From NCBI RefSeq assembly GCF_905475465.1, contig NC_062245.1, positions 12,930,352-12,994,351 of the forward strand: DNA of 64,000 bases, in the 5' to 3' direction. The notes under the pieces were generated by a model. It worked only from the letters and a program-made list of their open reading frames with translations, was not told where the DNA came from and searched no databases. The number at the start of each line of letters is the position of its first letter. The first letter of the stretch is position 1. The position numbers and the translations under genes were made by a program. The DNA is from Pieris napi. Lineage: Eukaryota; Arthropoda; Insecta; Lepidoptera; Pieridae. This document shows positions 39,364-48,879 of the stretch, one piece after another.

Positions 39364-41433
39364 ATGAGGAGGATTATGGGGAGGTTTCCGTCGTCGTCCG
39401 ATAGTGACGACGATGTGCCTATTGGCACTTGTTTTAGAAAGCGGGGTCATGCTAAGAGCCCAGGGCGGGATGGGAAGGGAAGTTCTTCTCCATCTTCTCC
39501 ACCTGCCAAGGGTAAGCCACCAAAAAAGGCGGCTTCTCATGTGGTGGGTTTGGAGGTGGCGCAGAGTGAGTTGCGGGATCTTGAGGCCTGCCCTCTCCCT
39601 GGAGAGGAAAAGCGTGGTGCTGGGGGCCATTTACAGGATGGGGCCTCAGCAAGCTCAGTGAAGGCTCCGGACGGGCCCCTCTCATCATGGGAGGATTACG
39701 AGGACGCAGTGGTTCTCTTGGGGGTTCCTGAGATCAAGGAGAAGTCGGCTGCCCGGGTTCACCAAATCATAGAGATTGCGGTGAAGTCGGGCAACCTTAA
39801 AGGTAAGTTTGTGCGCGACCTAAAGGTTGCGGCGAAAGATATGGGCGAGATGGTGGAGGATCTCGCCGACAGATGCCTCAGGGGGGATGAGGATAGGCGT
39901 CTCCAAAGAGACAATGTTCGCCTGAGGGCCCAGGTAAAAGACTTGGGTCTGGAGCTTGCGGCCCTTAGGAGGGATTTTAATGAACGCACTGCGCACTTTG
40001 CGCAGGCAAAGGGACACTCCGTGTCGGTGGAGGGTCCCTCCACTCCAGATGCCCTCCGTCAAATGATGGAGGGGCTTTTGGACGGGGTGAGGGAGAATCT
40101 TATGGGGGATGTGATGCGGGCTGTTGGGGGCATGTTGGATGCCAAGCTTGCGGGGATTGGGGACAGGCTCCTCCCTGAGCCTGTGCTGCGTCCTCCGCTG
40201 GCGGCATCGGCCCGTAGTCAGAACCCCGAGCGTTTTGTAGAGAGGGGGGGCCCGGGGGCCCCGAATTTAACGGGGCCCCAGGGCTCAAGGACCCGTGAGG
40301 GTTCATTGGGGGGTCGGGGCACGGTGGCTCCGAATGTGGTGGGGACCCAGGGCCCCGAAGTTTTTGAGGGGAGCAGAGTCCCGGAGGCCCCAAGTCTTTT
40401 GGGGCCCCAGGGCTCTGGGGGTCCTGGTGACGGAAGCTGGGCGACCGTCACCAAAAAAAAGAAGAAGGGAAAAGGAAAGGGGAAGAAGAGTGGTTCTCCC
40501 GCTGCGCCGGTCCTTCCCCCTGTGAGTGGGGGAAGTGGCCGTGTGGGCCAGGCACAGGACCATGGAGTGGGTCACGGCGCAGGGCCCTCGGCTGGGCGGT
40601 CTGTCAGGGTGCAGCCTTCGCTCACTCCGCCGAAAACTTCCGCAGTGGTCATCACATTGCGGAGGGAGGCGGTGGAGCGGGGGGTGACGTATGCCGACGT
40701 GTTAACCAAGGCCAGAAATGGTATTAGCCTGGCTGAGATTGGTATCGCAAGTATCAGCATCCGGCTAACAGCAACGGGAGCTCGGATGCTGGAGGTGCCG
40801 GGGGTTGACAGGGAGGAGAAGGCTGATGCCCTGGCGGCTAGGCTTCGTGTGGTGCTGTCGGAGGAAGCCTTGGTGGGGAGGCCCGTCAAATGTGCGGACC
40901 TCCTTATTCGGGACCTCGACGACAGCATCACTGAGAGGGATGTGACGGAGGCGGTGGCTGCCATGGGTGGGTGCCTGGCTGAAGCGATCAAGCCAGGTAA
41001 GATTTGGAGGCGTGGGATACGGGGCTTGGGGGAGATGTTCCTCCTGTGTCCGGTCGCCGCCGCCGAGAAAGTGTGCCAAGGAAAGCTCCTCATTGGGTGG
41101 AGCTCCTGTCGGGTTGAAATCCGAGAGGATCGCCCTTTGAGGTGCTTTAAGTGCCAGGAGTTTGGTCACGTGCGGGTCACCTGTACCTCGGCGGTGGACA
41201 TGGCGGAGGCGTGCTTTAGATGTGGGGTTGTAGGTCACAAGGCCCATGAGTGCAGCTCGAAAGAGCTGCATTGTGTGGTCTGCTCAGCGGCTGGGAAGCC
41301 GGCAGACCACAAAATGGGGGGTAGGGCCTGCAACCCTCCAAGGCGGAGGGGGGCCCCGTATGCCCCTGTAGCGTCCAGCACGGTGGTGGGGAATGCTCCC
41401 ATGGAGGTTGGTGTAGAGCTGTCAAACAAATAA
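39364..41433 (+). CDS. SART-like ORF1 (Gag) of S-D, 689 aa
   Basis: Same architecture and start as S-A ORF1 (ATG within TTGATGAGG). By eye only two residues differ: Cys for Trp in the EACPLPG segment and Ser for Gly in the APSLLG segment. All knuckle ligands are kept. The stop is one base before the ORF2 ATG. Confidence 0.92.
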   Translation: MRRIMGRFPSSSDSDDDVPIGTCFRKRGHAKSPGRDGKGSSSPSSPPAKGKPPKKAASHVVGLEVAQSELRDLEACPLPGEEKRGAGGHLQDGASASSVKAPDGPLSSWEDYEDAVVLLGVPEIKEKSAARVHQIIEIAVKSGNLKGKFVRDLKVAAKDMGEMVEDLADRCLRGDEDRRLQRDNVRLRAQVKDLGLELAALRRDFNERTAHFAQAKGHSVSVEGPSTPDALRQMMEGLLDGVRENLMGDVMRAVGGMLDAKLAGIGDRLLPEPVLRPPLAASARSQNPERFVERGGPGAPNLTGPQGSRTREGSLGGRGTVAPNVVGTQGPEVFEGSRVPEAPSLLGPQGSGGPGDGSWATVTKKKKKGKGKGKKSGSPAAPVLPPVSGGSGRVGQAQDHGVGHGAGPSAGRSVRVQPSLTPPKTSAVVITLRREAVERGVTYADVLTKARNGISLAEIGIASISIRLTATGARMLEVPGVDREEKADALAARLRVVLSEEALVGRPVKCADLLIRDLDDSITERDVTEAVAAMGGCLAEAIKPGKIWRRGIRGLGEMFLLCPVAAAEKVCQGKLLIGWSSCRVEIREDRPLRCFKCQEFGHVRVTCTSAVDMAEACFRCGVVGHKAHECSSKELHCVVCSAAGKPADHKMGGRACNPPRRRGAPYAPVASSTVVGNAPMEVGVELSNK

Positions 41434-41434
41434 A

Positions 41435-44400
41435 ATGTCTGACAGCCTTACTAGCCTCCTTCAGGGGAATTTAAGGCGCTCCGCTGCGGCTCAGGACTTG
41501 TTCCTGCAGTCGATGGCGGAGTGGGGGGTGATGGCGGCCGTTGTTACTGAGCCCTACTATGTGTCGCGACAGAGCTCATGGGTGGGGGACCTTCGAGGTG
41601 ATGCGGCTGTGATTGCTCGGCCGCATGGACCTCCTCTCTCTCTAAGAGAGAGAGGTTCTGGGTTTGTTCTGGCTGATTGGGGGGAATGGACGTTCGTTGG
41701 AGCGTATTTTTCCCCCAATGAGCGTCTGAGCCATTTCGAGGGTTACCTTGATGCCATGGGCCTGGCCATACGGGGGGCTCTTCCGCGGCCCCTTATCCTC
41801 ATGGGAGACCTTAATGCGAGGTCTCCCACCTGGGGTGACAGGGTGTCGTGTCGGAGGGGCCCGGTTCTGGAGGAGTGGGCGGCGGAGTTGGGCCTCGTAT
41901 TCTTAAACGAGGGAACGGAGCCCACCTGTGTCCGCCCACAGGGCAGTTCAAGGGTGGATGTGACCCTTGCTTCTGCGGCGGCGGCCCGGGTAACGACGGC
42001 ATGGACTGTGCTGGACGGAGTGGAGACCCTATCGGATCATCGTTATATCCAGATGTGGGTCTCCACTTCGATGAGGTGGGATGTGCGGGGGCAGACTCGG
42101 ATGAGATTTCCTCGCTGGTCCATAGGCCGACTGGACCGTCAGATTGCGCAGGAGGTGGCAATTGTCGAGGGGTGGTGTGCGCCCACTGGTGTTCTGGATG
42201 TAGATGAAGGAGCTGGCAGACTGAGCTTAAGTCTCCGAAGGGTGTCGGATGCGGCAATGCCCAAATGGAGGCCGCCGAAGGGGAGGAGAGCGGTCTACTG
42301 GTGGACATCGGAGATTGGCAATCTCCGAGGCGCATGTGGTGAGGCCAGAAGGGCCTACTACAGAAGCCGCCGGAGGAGGGGAGATAGCCCCAATGTCACG
42401 GAGGGCCTTCGGTTGATCTATAATGATCGCAAGAAGGCTCTCCAGGGGGCTATCTGTGAGGCAAAGGAAAGGACTCATCAGGAGATGCTTCGGGGGTTGA
42501 ATGATGATCCATGGGGGCGCCCCTACCGATCGGCTCGTAAGAGGCTGAAAGGTACGGGGATGCCTCTCGTGGAGAGTCTGGAACCGACCTTCCTGAAGCG
42601 GGTGGTGGCGGATCTGTTTCCTTTGCCTTCTGACACTATCCCTCTGAATATGGCGGCGTCTGTGGGGGATGTGGCGGGCGGAGAGGAAGGGATAGCTCCG
42701 GAAGTCTCTGATATAGAGATGGAGGCTATCCTTACCCGTCTCAAAGCCCGCAAGAAAGCACCTGGCCCGGATGGTGTGCATGCGCGTGTCCTGGCAGTAG
42801 TCCTTCCTCATATGGAGGTCTCCGTCCGGGAGTTGTACACCGCGTGTTTGCGCGGTGGACGGTTCCCGGTGGCTTGGAAGACGGGACGACTGTGTCTCGT
42901 GCGGAAGGAGGACCGCCCGGCGGACAGTTCGGCGGCTTACCGCCCTATTGTCCTTTTGGACGAGGCGGGCAAGGCGCTGGAGTGGGTCGTGGCGTCTCGG
43001 TTGTGCCGGCACCTCTCTGTTGAGGGGCCGGATCTGAGCGAGGCACAGTACGGCTTTCGGGCGGGTCGGTCGACGCTAGATGCTCTTCGGGACCTGAGGT
43101 CTCACACCGGTGGGGTTGTTAGCGGGGGTGGAAGGGCATTGGCAGTATCATTAGATATTGCCAATGCCTTCAATAGTCTCCCTTTTGGCGTGGTTGGAGA
43201 GGCCCTTGAATTTTTTGAGGTCCCTCTGTATCTGCGCCGGATAGTGGGGGACTATTTTGCGGAGAGACGGATCGTGTACTCCAATAGAGAGGGCACGGTC
43301 TGTTACCACCCTGTGCGGTGTGGGGTACCTCAAGGCTCGGTCCTAGGGCCACTCCTGTGGGACATGGCCTACGATTGGGTATTGCGGGGCGCGCTTCTGC
43401 CAGGATTGCGCGTCTTCTGCTATGCAGACGATACCCTCGTAGTGGCCAGTGGGGCAAGCTATGGGGAGGTGGCTCGACTTGCAACGGTTGGCACCTCCCT
43501 TACTGTTAGACGGATAGGGGCCCTGGGACTTAGGGTGTCTCTCGATAAGACGGACGCCCTATTGTTCCATGGCCCTAGGAATGGTCCACCTCCTGGGGCG
43601 GTCCTGATGGTGGAAGGAGTAAGGGTTCCGGTGTCGTCCAAGATGAAATACCTTGGTCTCGTCTTGGACGGTCGCTGGAACTTTGAGGCCCACTTTAAGG
43701 CTCTCGGGGGGAAGTTAGTGGGGGCAGCGGGGGCGCTAGCAAGGCTTCTGCCTAATATTGGGGGCCCTCAGCAGAGTGTACGGAGGCTGTACTGCGGTGT
43801 CATACGCAGTATGGCCTTGTATGGGGCCCCAATATGGGATGATAGGCTGGGGGCGAAGAACCGCGCCCTGCTCAGGAGGCCGCAGCGAGTGATGGCGGTT
43901 CGGGCAGCTCGCTGCTATCGGACTGTCTCATTCGAGGCGGCGTGCCTGTTGGCGGGGACTCCGCCCTGGGAGTTCGAGGCGGTGGCCCTAAGTGGCCTGT
44001 ATCGTCTCAAGTGTGAGACGAGAGCAGATGGCCGATGGGCCGAATTGGTCGGACCAGCGAGGAGGCAAGCCAGGGAGGACACCTTTAATAGGTGGGCCCA
44101 TGATCTGGCTATGCCAAGGGCGGGTTTAAGAACAGTGGAGGCGATTCGCCCATTTTTACGGGAATGGGTGAATCGTCCGGGTGGGGCTGTGTCCTTTCGG
44201 ATGGCGCAGATGCTGTCCGGGCATGGGTGCTTCGGACGGTTTCTGCACAGGGTGGCGGGACGGGAAATCCATCCCATCTGCCACCATTGTGGCGCCCCGG
44301 AGGACACGGCGGAGCACACCCTGGCTGAATGTGCCACTTGGTCGAGGCAACGCCACGACCTAGTGTCGGTCATCGGGACGGACCTCTCGCTACCGAGCGT

Positions 44401-44593
44401 TGTTGCAGCAATGCTTGGTAGCCAAGAGGCATGGCGAGCGGTAGCTTTCTTCTGTGAGCGCGTGTGGCGATGGCCGGAGGGGTTGTGCTCGGCGAAGGCG
44501 TGGCGTGGGCGCGGGGGCTGGACGCGAAGAGCGTACGCCCAACAGCGTTCAGCTGCGCCGTCGTTGAGCCCTTATGCGGACATATTCGCCTGA
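41435..44593 (+). CDS. SART-like ORF2 of S-D, 1052 aa, altered C-terminus
   Basis: Endonuclease, RT (FCYADD) and the CX2CX8HX4C finger are intact and nearly identical to S-A. After CERV a 41-base deletion (at about 44463) shifts the frame and replaces the last residues by an unrelated, Trp/Arg-rich tail ending beyond the normal stop. The change is downstream of all known catalytic and finger residues; whether the enzyme still works is unknown. Confidence 0.88.
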   Translation: MSDSLTSLLQGNLRRSAAAQDLFLQSMAEWGVMAAVVTEPYYVSRQSSWVGDLRGDAAVIARPHGPPLSLRERGSGFVLADWGEWTFVGAYFSPNERLSHFEGYLDAMGLAIRGALPRPLILMGDLNARSPTWGDRVSCRRGPVLEEWAAELGLVFLNEGTEPTCVRPQGSSRVDVTLASAAAARVTTAWTVLDGVETLSDHRYIQMWVSTSMRWDVRGQTRMRFPRWSIGRLDRQIAQEVAIVEGWCAPTGVLDVDEGAGRLSLSLRRVSDAAMPKWRPPKGRRAVYWWTSEIGNLRGACGEARRAYYRSRRRRGDSPNVTEGLRLIYNDRKKALQGAICEAKERTHQEMLRGLNDDPWGRPYRSARKRLKGTGMPLVESLEPTFLKRVVADLFPLPSDTIPLNMAASVGDVAGGEEGIAPEVSDIEMEAILTRLKARKKAPGPDGVHARVLAVVLPHMEVSVRELYTACLRGGRFPVAWKTGRLCLVRKEDRPADSSAAYRPIVLLDEAGKALEWVVASRLCRHLSVEGPDLSEAQYGFRAGRSTLDALRDLRSHTGGVVSGGGRALAVSLDIANAFNSLPFGVVGEALEFFEVPLYLRRIVGDYFAERRIVYSNREGTVCYHPVRCGVPQGSVLGPLLWDMAYDWVLRGALLPGLRVFCYADDTLVVASGASYGEVARLATVGTSLTVRRIGALGLRVSLDKTDALLFHGPRNGPPPGAVLMVEGVRVPVSSKMKYLGLVLDGRWNFEAHFKALGGKLVGAAGALARLLPNIGGPQQSVRRLYCGVIRSMALYGAPIWDDRLGAKNRALLRRPQRVMAVRAARCYRTVSFEAACLLAGTPPWEFEAVALSGLYRLKCETRADGRWAELVGPARRQAREDTFNRWAHDLAMPRAGLRTVEAIRPFLREWVNRPGGAVSFRMAQMLSGHGCFGRFLHRVAGREIHPICHHCGAPEDTAEHTLAECATWSRQRHDLVSVIGTDLSLPSVVAAMLGSQEAWRAVAFFCERVWRWPEGLCSAKAWRGRGGWTRRAYAQQRSAAPSLSPYADIFA

Positions 44594-44853
44594 ATTCCCT
44601 GGGTTGAATGCCTTGTGCGACCCCCGGGGAATTCAATGCGGTGCCAGATGTCATTCATTCAGAATGGATGTGTCTGGCACTGCAGGTGATATGGAGGGCC
44701 TAGGAGGAATTTTTAGTGGGTCGGGTTTCTCCCCTCTGGTTAGCAGAGGGATAAGAGATAACCATCCCCACAGTCCCCGCGGTAGCGACTGCATACGCCC
44801 GCGGGCCTGCAATTGTGCATTTTAACCTCCTTCATAAAAAAAAAAAAAAAAAA

Positions 44854-44872
44854 GGTTAGGTTAGGTTAGGTT

Positions 44873-44875
<3 letters not shown>
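44854..44875 (+). repeat. (TTAGG)n block 7, about 4 repeats, between opposing tails
   Basis: 22 bp between the poly(A) of S-D and the poly(T) (44876-44907) of T-B; second tail-to-tail pair of a SART-like and a TRAS-like element. Confidence 0.95.
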
Positions 44876-44912
<37 letters not shown>

Positions 44913-44916
44913 CTAA

Positions 44917-44930
44917 TAGCCTACCCCCGG
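44917..44930 (-). promoter_or_regulatory. TRAS-type 3'-terminal motif (T-B)
   Basis: Sense strand CCGGGGGTAGGCTATTAGG, a shorter version of the motif in T-A and the gag-only elements, immediately before the poly(A). Confidence 0.55.
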
Positions 44931-45189
44931 ACGTTGGGCAACTCCGGGCCGTGGAATGTCTGATATAATTTGTTAGTGGCTTCTTTATTTGGTTATTCAA
45001 AGTTCAATTACATTTCAATTACGTTACTACATTATCTATTTTACAATTTTACAATTTCACTTATTTCTATTAATTACTACATTTCTTCTTCTATACAATA
45101 TTTTATTATAATATCTCATTTTTCTTTATCGGCTATTTTTAACGCTATGTTCGATTTATCTATTTTCCTATATTATCTTTCTTACTGTT

Positions 45190-48100
45190 TCATTTATTTC
45201 TATTATTTACTAACATTCCTACTTCTATACAGTATTTTATTATAATGTCTCGTTTTTCCTTATTGGCTATTTCTAACGCTATGTTCGATTTATCTATTCT
45301 TTCTACATTTATTTGTTTTTCTAACTTCATTCTATTGTAGAGGTGGACGGGGCAGTCAAAAAGGATGTGTGGGACGTCTTCCTCTGCGTGTCCGCATACG
45401 CACCCCGGGCTCTCTTTTAGTTTAAACCTATGCAAATAGGCAGAAAACCCCCCGTGCCCTGTAAGTATCTGGGTGAGCGCACTGCTAAGTTTTATACTTC
45501 TGGTGATCTTGTGTGCAGCGATGGCATCCGGGAGGAACATTTTTGTGATTTTCCCTGTCGGTTCATTTTTGTATCTTGTAGCCCACTTTTGCAGTGTTCC
45601 CGCTCTTATGAGGCGCTTTAAATGCGACAGCGGGCAGCGATCGTAGGTCGGTCTGTTCTTATGGTTCCTTGTCGCTTCTTTCGCCAGCTCGTCCGCTCTC
45701 TCATTTCCCTCCCTGCCCGCGTGGGCTTTCACCCAGAAAAGTTTTATTTCCTTCTCCGGGTGTTTTCCGAGCTCTTCGCGTATTTCAGTAACGAGGGGAT
45801 TGAGGGAGCGACTGCGCGATACTGCGTCAAGTGCTGACCTAGAGTCGCTATAGATGTTGAAGCCGACCTCCTTTCGCCGCACCGCCAAGTGCACTGCTTT
45901 TTTCAAGGCCAATAATTCGGCTTGGTAAACACTGCAAAAGCCGGCCAGGGTTAATTTATGTTTTGGGATCTCACGATTGTTTCTCCAGAATGTCACCGCC
46001 GCACCCACGCCCTCGCTTGTTTTACTGCCATCTGTGTAGACGTGTATTTTGTCTTCATTATTCACCTCTTCATTTGCTAAAACTCGGTAACTAATTTGGG
46101 GGATTTTCGCAGGGTGTGGAGTGTTTTTGTAGGGCGTTTTTAGTTCTATCTCCACATCTTTTAGCACTTCCAAGGTGTCGTGTCCTTTTTTAATTTTAAA
46201 AAGTGTTGCCTCCTCTACAACTCTTAGGTCGAGGGGTAGCAGCCCGGCGAGCACTCTAACTGAATTAAGCGACGCGGTTTTATGGGCTTTACATATTTTT
46301 GCCGCAAAGCCTCGTTGGACTGAGTCCAACCTTTTCTTTATATATAATTTACTAACGGATGGGGACCAAGCGCTTGCTGCGTATAGGATTACTGGTTCAA
46401 CCACCGCTGTATATATCGTTCGGATTATGTCCGGATTTAATCCCCAGCTCACTTTTGCTGTTTTGGCTAACTGCTTGTAAATGTTTATTGCCTTTTTTGC
46501 CACCACTGCTGTATGTTCGCCAAAAGTCATTTTGTTGTCTATTGTTAGGCCCAGTATCTTTATACTTTTAAAAGTTTCGATGTCCACACCAGCCATGGTG
46601 AGTCTCGGGACATCGTATTTAGTCCGATTAGTTATCACCATAGACTTTGTTTTGTGTGGTGCGAACTTTAGTTTGTTGCGCTGTCCCCACCTTTGGACAT
46701 GTGTTAGTGCTTGGTTGGCACTTTTTTCCGTTTCCAGCGCGGTATCATTTGTGAAGACCAACACAATGTCGTCAGCGAAGGCTTGTACGTATACATTTTG
46801 ATGTTCTAGCTCTTTCAGCAGGGGGTCCACCAGTAAATTCCAAAGTGTCGGTCCGCTGATGGAACCTTGAACACACCCTTTGCTTGTGGTTTTTTCCCAG
46901 GCTGTACCTCCATATATAACTCTGATCTTCCTGTCCCTAAGGTAGCTGTCGATAATCCTCCCGGCACCGAGGGGGCAGTCTTCTTCGGCTAGTCTAGTTT
47001 TAATTGCCGGCCACCAAGCGTTGTCGAAAGCCCCCTCGATATCGAGAGACACTACCGTCACCACCTTTTTTGCCCTCAGACCTTCCCTGATATGTTTTGT
47101 TAGCGTGTACAGCGCGTCCTCTGTGCCCTTTTGTGGGACGAAGCCATATTGCCTCTCCGACATTCTTGGTATCAGATGCCAGTTCAGCCTCTTGACTATC
47201 ATCTTTTCCATAATCTTGCCTAGTACAGGAAGCAGCCCTATGGGGCGATATGCCTTGGGCTGGTCATATGCTTCCCTGTCCGGTTTCCTCAGTATAATAA
47301 CTGTGGCTTTTTTCCATCGGGCAGGAAAGTATCCGAGGGTTAGGCATTTATTTGCCAATGTTAGATAGATGGATGGATTTGCTGATATCGCATGTCCGCA
47401 TATATCCGCAGTGAACCCATCTTCCCCGGGTGCCTTTTTTGGGTTAAAGCTGGCAACACTTTCGGTTAGTTCCGTGTGAGTAAACAGTGGATCATAGTTG
47501 GCATTATGTTCCACATTTTTTATCTTTTCGGCTCTGCTCCTTATGTCTGAGTGTTCCCTGCTTTCTCCCATTTTCGTGTCCTCTGGGAAGAGGGTCTCCG
47601 CCAGATATTGTGCTGACTCTTCGGGCGTCAGAACCCTTCCATCTTTCTTCAGCATTTGATCTTTCTTCCTTTCGTTGGTTCTTTTTATGACTCTATATAT
47701 GCCATCCCAAAGGCTCTCCCGGTCTTGCTTGTTGCAAAAGGACTTCCAACTATTTATTACTGCTTTTTCTATTTCTTCTTTGTAATTGTGTTTTGCTTTC
47801 AGGTATTCTTCGATGACAACGGTTCGCCGGGCTGGAGCTGCGCATCTTATTCTTCGCTTCTTTGTGGCTACGTCTTTCTTCATTTGGTAGAGCGTTTCGG
47901 ACCACCAGGGGGGGGAGGTGAGTATTTTGCGTTTTTTAATTTTTGGTATATGTGTGTCGCATGCTTCTGTGATGATGTTTGTGTAGTGTGTGAGTGTGTT
48001 TTCTAATTCTTGTGTTGAGTGTATACTGTTTATGTGTTCTGTTGAGAGATTACGTTCGGAGAGCAACTGGCTGATTTTCTCACGAAAATGGGTCCAGTTC

Positions 48101-48879
48101 GCCTTCCTCACGTTATATACCCTAGTTGTGCTGTCAACGCGTTCTTGTGGTGAAAGCTCTAATTTAATAGTAAATGTAAGGGCGTTGTGATCGGAACCTG
48201 TCACATCATGGTCCACTCTCCACTTTTCAATAAGTCCGAGAAGGTCATGAGTGACGGCAGTGATGTCAACACAACTAGTGTACCTTGTGTTTCCTCTGAT
48301 AGTGTCAAAAGTGTATTCCCCGCCCTGGTTCACGATTTCCATGCTCATGCTGTCCAGAGTCGCCTCCACCTCCTCGCCTCTGTCGTTTGTGACGCTGCTG
48401 CCCCACCATGGGCTGCTGGCGTTGACATCTCCTCCTATTATTGTTTTCTCACGGAGTGTTTTTATTACTTTCTCTAATTCCAGAAGAAACGGTCTTATTG
48501 GTTTTGGCTTCGGTTCAATGTAGAAGGATACCAGGTGTATCACGCCTTTGGCTGTTTTAAGACCGATAGGTACCACGTTTCTAGTTGTGAGTTCAGGGTA
48601 TTGCAGTACTTCGATTGTATCATCTAGTACTGCAATAGCCGCTTTGTTGGTGCCTCCTACCGTGTCTATATTTTGATACACACTGGTACCCTTGTACTCC
48701 CTCATCTTGCCTTCTGACCCGACATACGGCTCCTGGATTAGGGCCACCGCGATTCGCCGTTTTTGCGCTTCCATGAACAATTCATCAGTGGCTATTTTGG
48801 CTCTTTGTAGATTGGCTTGTATTACTTTGATTGATTTATTCACAACTCTGGCGTTAACAATAGGCCACTGGGCTGCGGG
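45190..48879 (-). CDS. TRAS-like ORF2 of T-B: endonuclease, RT, RNase H
   Basis: The frame opens after a TAG (48880-48882) and overlaps the ORF1 end by 26 bases in the +1 frame; no ATG lies in the overlap, and the first GTG is at 48843. Residues from that GTG: endonuclease 1-240 (LIQEPYVG, GGDVNAS, GSDHNA), RT about 460-740 (APGEDG, CVQGSISGP, FADD near 686), RNase H about 930-1060 (YTDGSKT, YQAELLAL, SDSRSA, FWVKAHAG, NERADELA), CVC-H-C finger near 1146. Complete; the expression mode is probably as in T-A. Confidence 0.92.
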   Translation of the reverse strand, partial: PAAQWPIVNARVVNKSIKVIQANLQRAKIATDELFMEAQKRRIAVALIQEPYVGSEGKMREYKGTSVYQNIDTVGGTNKAAIAVLDDTIEVLQYPELTTRNVVPIGLKTAKGVIHLVSFYIEPKPKPIRPFLLELEKVIKTLREKTIIGGDVNASSPWWGSSVTNDRGEEVEATLDSMSMEIVNQGGEYTFDTIRGNTRYTSCVDITAVTHDLLGLIEKWRVDHDVTGSDHNALTFTIKLELSPQERVDSTTRVYNVRKANWTHFREKISQLLSERNLSTEHINSIHSTQELENTLTHYTNIITEACDTHIPKIKKRKILTSPPWWSETLYQMKKDVATKKRRIRCAAPARRTVVIEEYLKAKHNYKEEIEKAVINSWKSFCNKQDRESLWDGIYRVIKRTNERKKDQMLKKDGRVLTPEESAQYLAETLFPEDTKMGESREHSDIRSRAEKIKNVEHNANYDPLFTHTELTESVASFNPKKAPGEDGFTADICGHAISANPSIYLTLANKCLTLGYFPARWKKATVIILRKPDREAYDQPKAYRPIGLLPVLGKIMEKMIVKRLNWHLIPRMSERQYGFVPQKGTEDALYTLTKHIREGLRAKKVVTVVSLDIEGAFDNAWWPAIKTRLAEEDCPLGAGRIIDSYLRDRKIRVIYGGTAWEKTTSKGCVQGSISGPTLWNLLVDPLLKELEHQNVYVQAFADDIVLVFTNDTALETEKSANQALTHVQRWGQRNKLKFAPHKTKSMVITNRTKYDVPRLTMAGVDIETFKSIKILGLTIDNKMTFGEHTAVVAKKAINIYKQLAKTAKVSWGLNPDIIRTIYTAVVEPVILYAASAWSPSVSKLYIKKRLDSVQRGFAAKICKAHKTASLNSVRVLAGLLPLDLRVVEEATLFKIKKGHDTLEVLKDVEIELKTPYKNTPHPAKIPQISYRVLANEEVNNEDKIHVYTDGSKTSEGVGAAVTFWRNNREIPKHKLTLAGFCSVYQAELLALKKAVHLAVRRKEVGFNIYSDSRSALDAVSRSRSLNPLVTEIREELGKHPEKEIKLFWVKAHAGREGNERADELAKEATRNHKNRPTYDRCPLSHLKRLIRAGTLQKWATRYKNEPTGKITKMFLPDAIAAHKITRSIKLSSALTQILTGHGGFSAYLHRFKLKESPGCVCGHAEEDVPHILFDCPVHLYNRMKLEKQINVERIDKSNIALEIANKEKRDIIIKYCIEVGMLVNNRNK

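Larger units (their letters stand above)
37995..44853 (+). mobile_element. S-D: SART-like element with two tRNA-like heads
   Basis: Nearly identical to S-A from GAGTACGCG (38564) to the poly(A), but carries two tandem head modules. Both ORFs are open; ORF2 has an altered C-terminus from a 41-base deletion. It ends with about 19 A before a 22-bp telomeric spacer. Confidence 0.93.

Noticed and set aside
13291..44853. S-A and S-D as an assembly duplication
   Set aside because: They differ in head number, ORF1 residues, a 41-base deletion, tails and flanking array lengths, so they are distinct insertions; long reads should still confirm the order.
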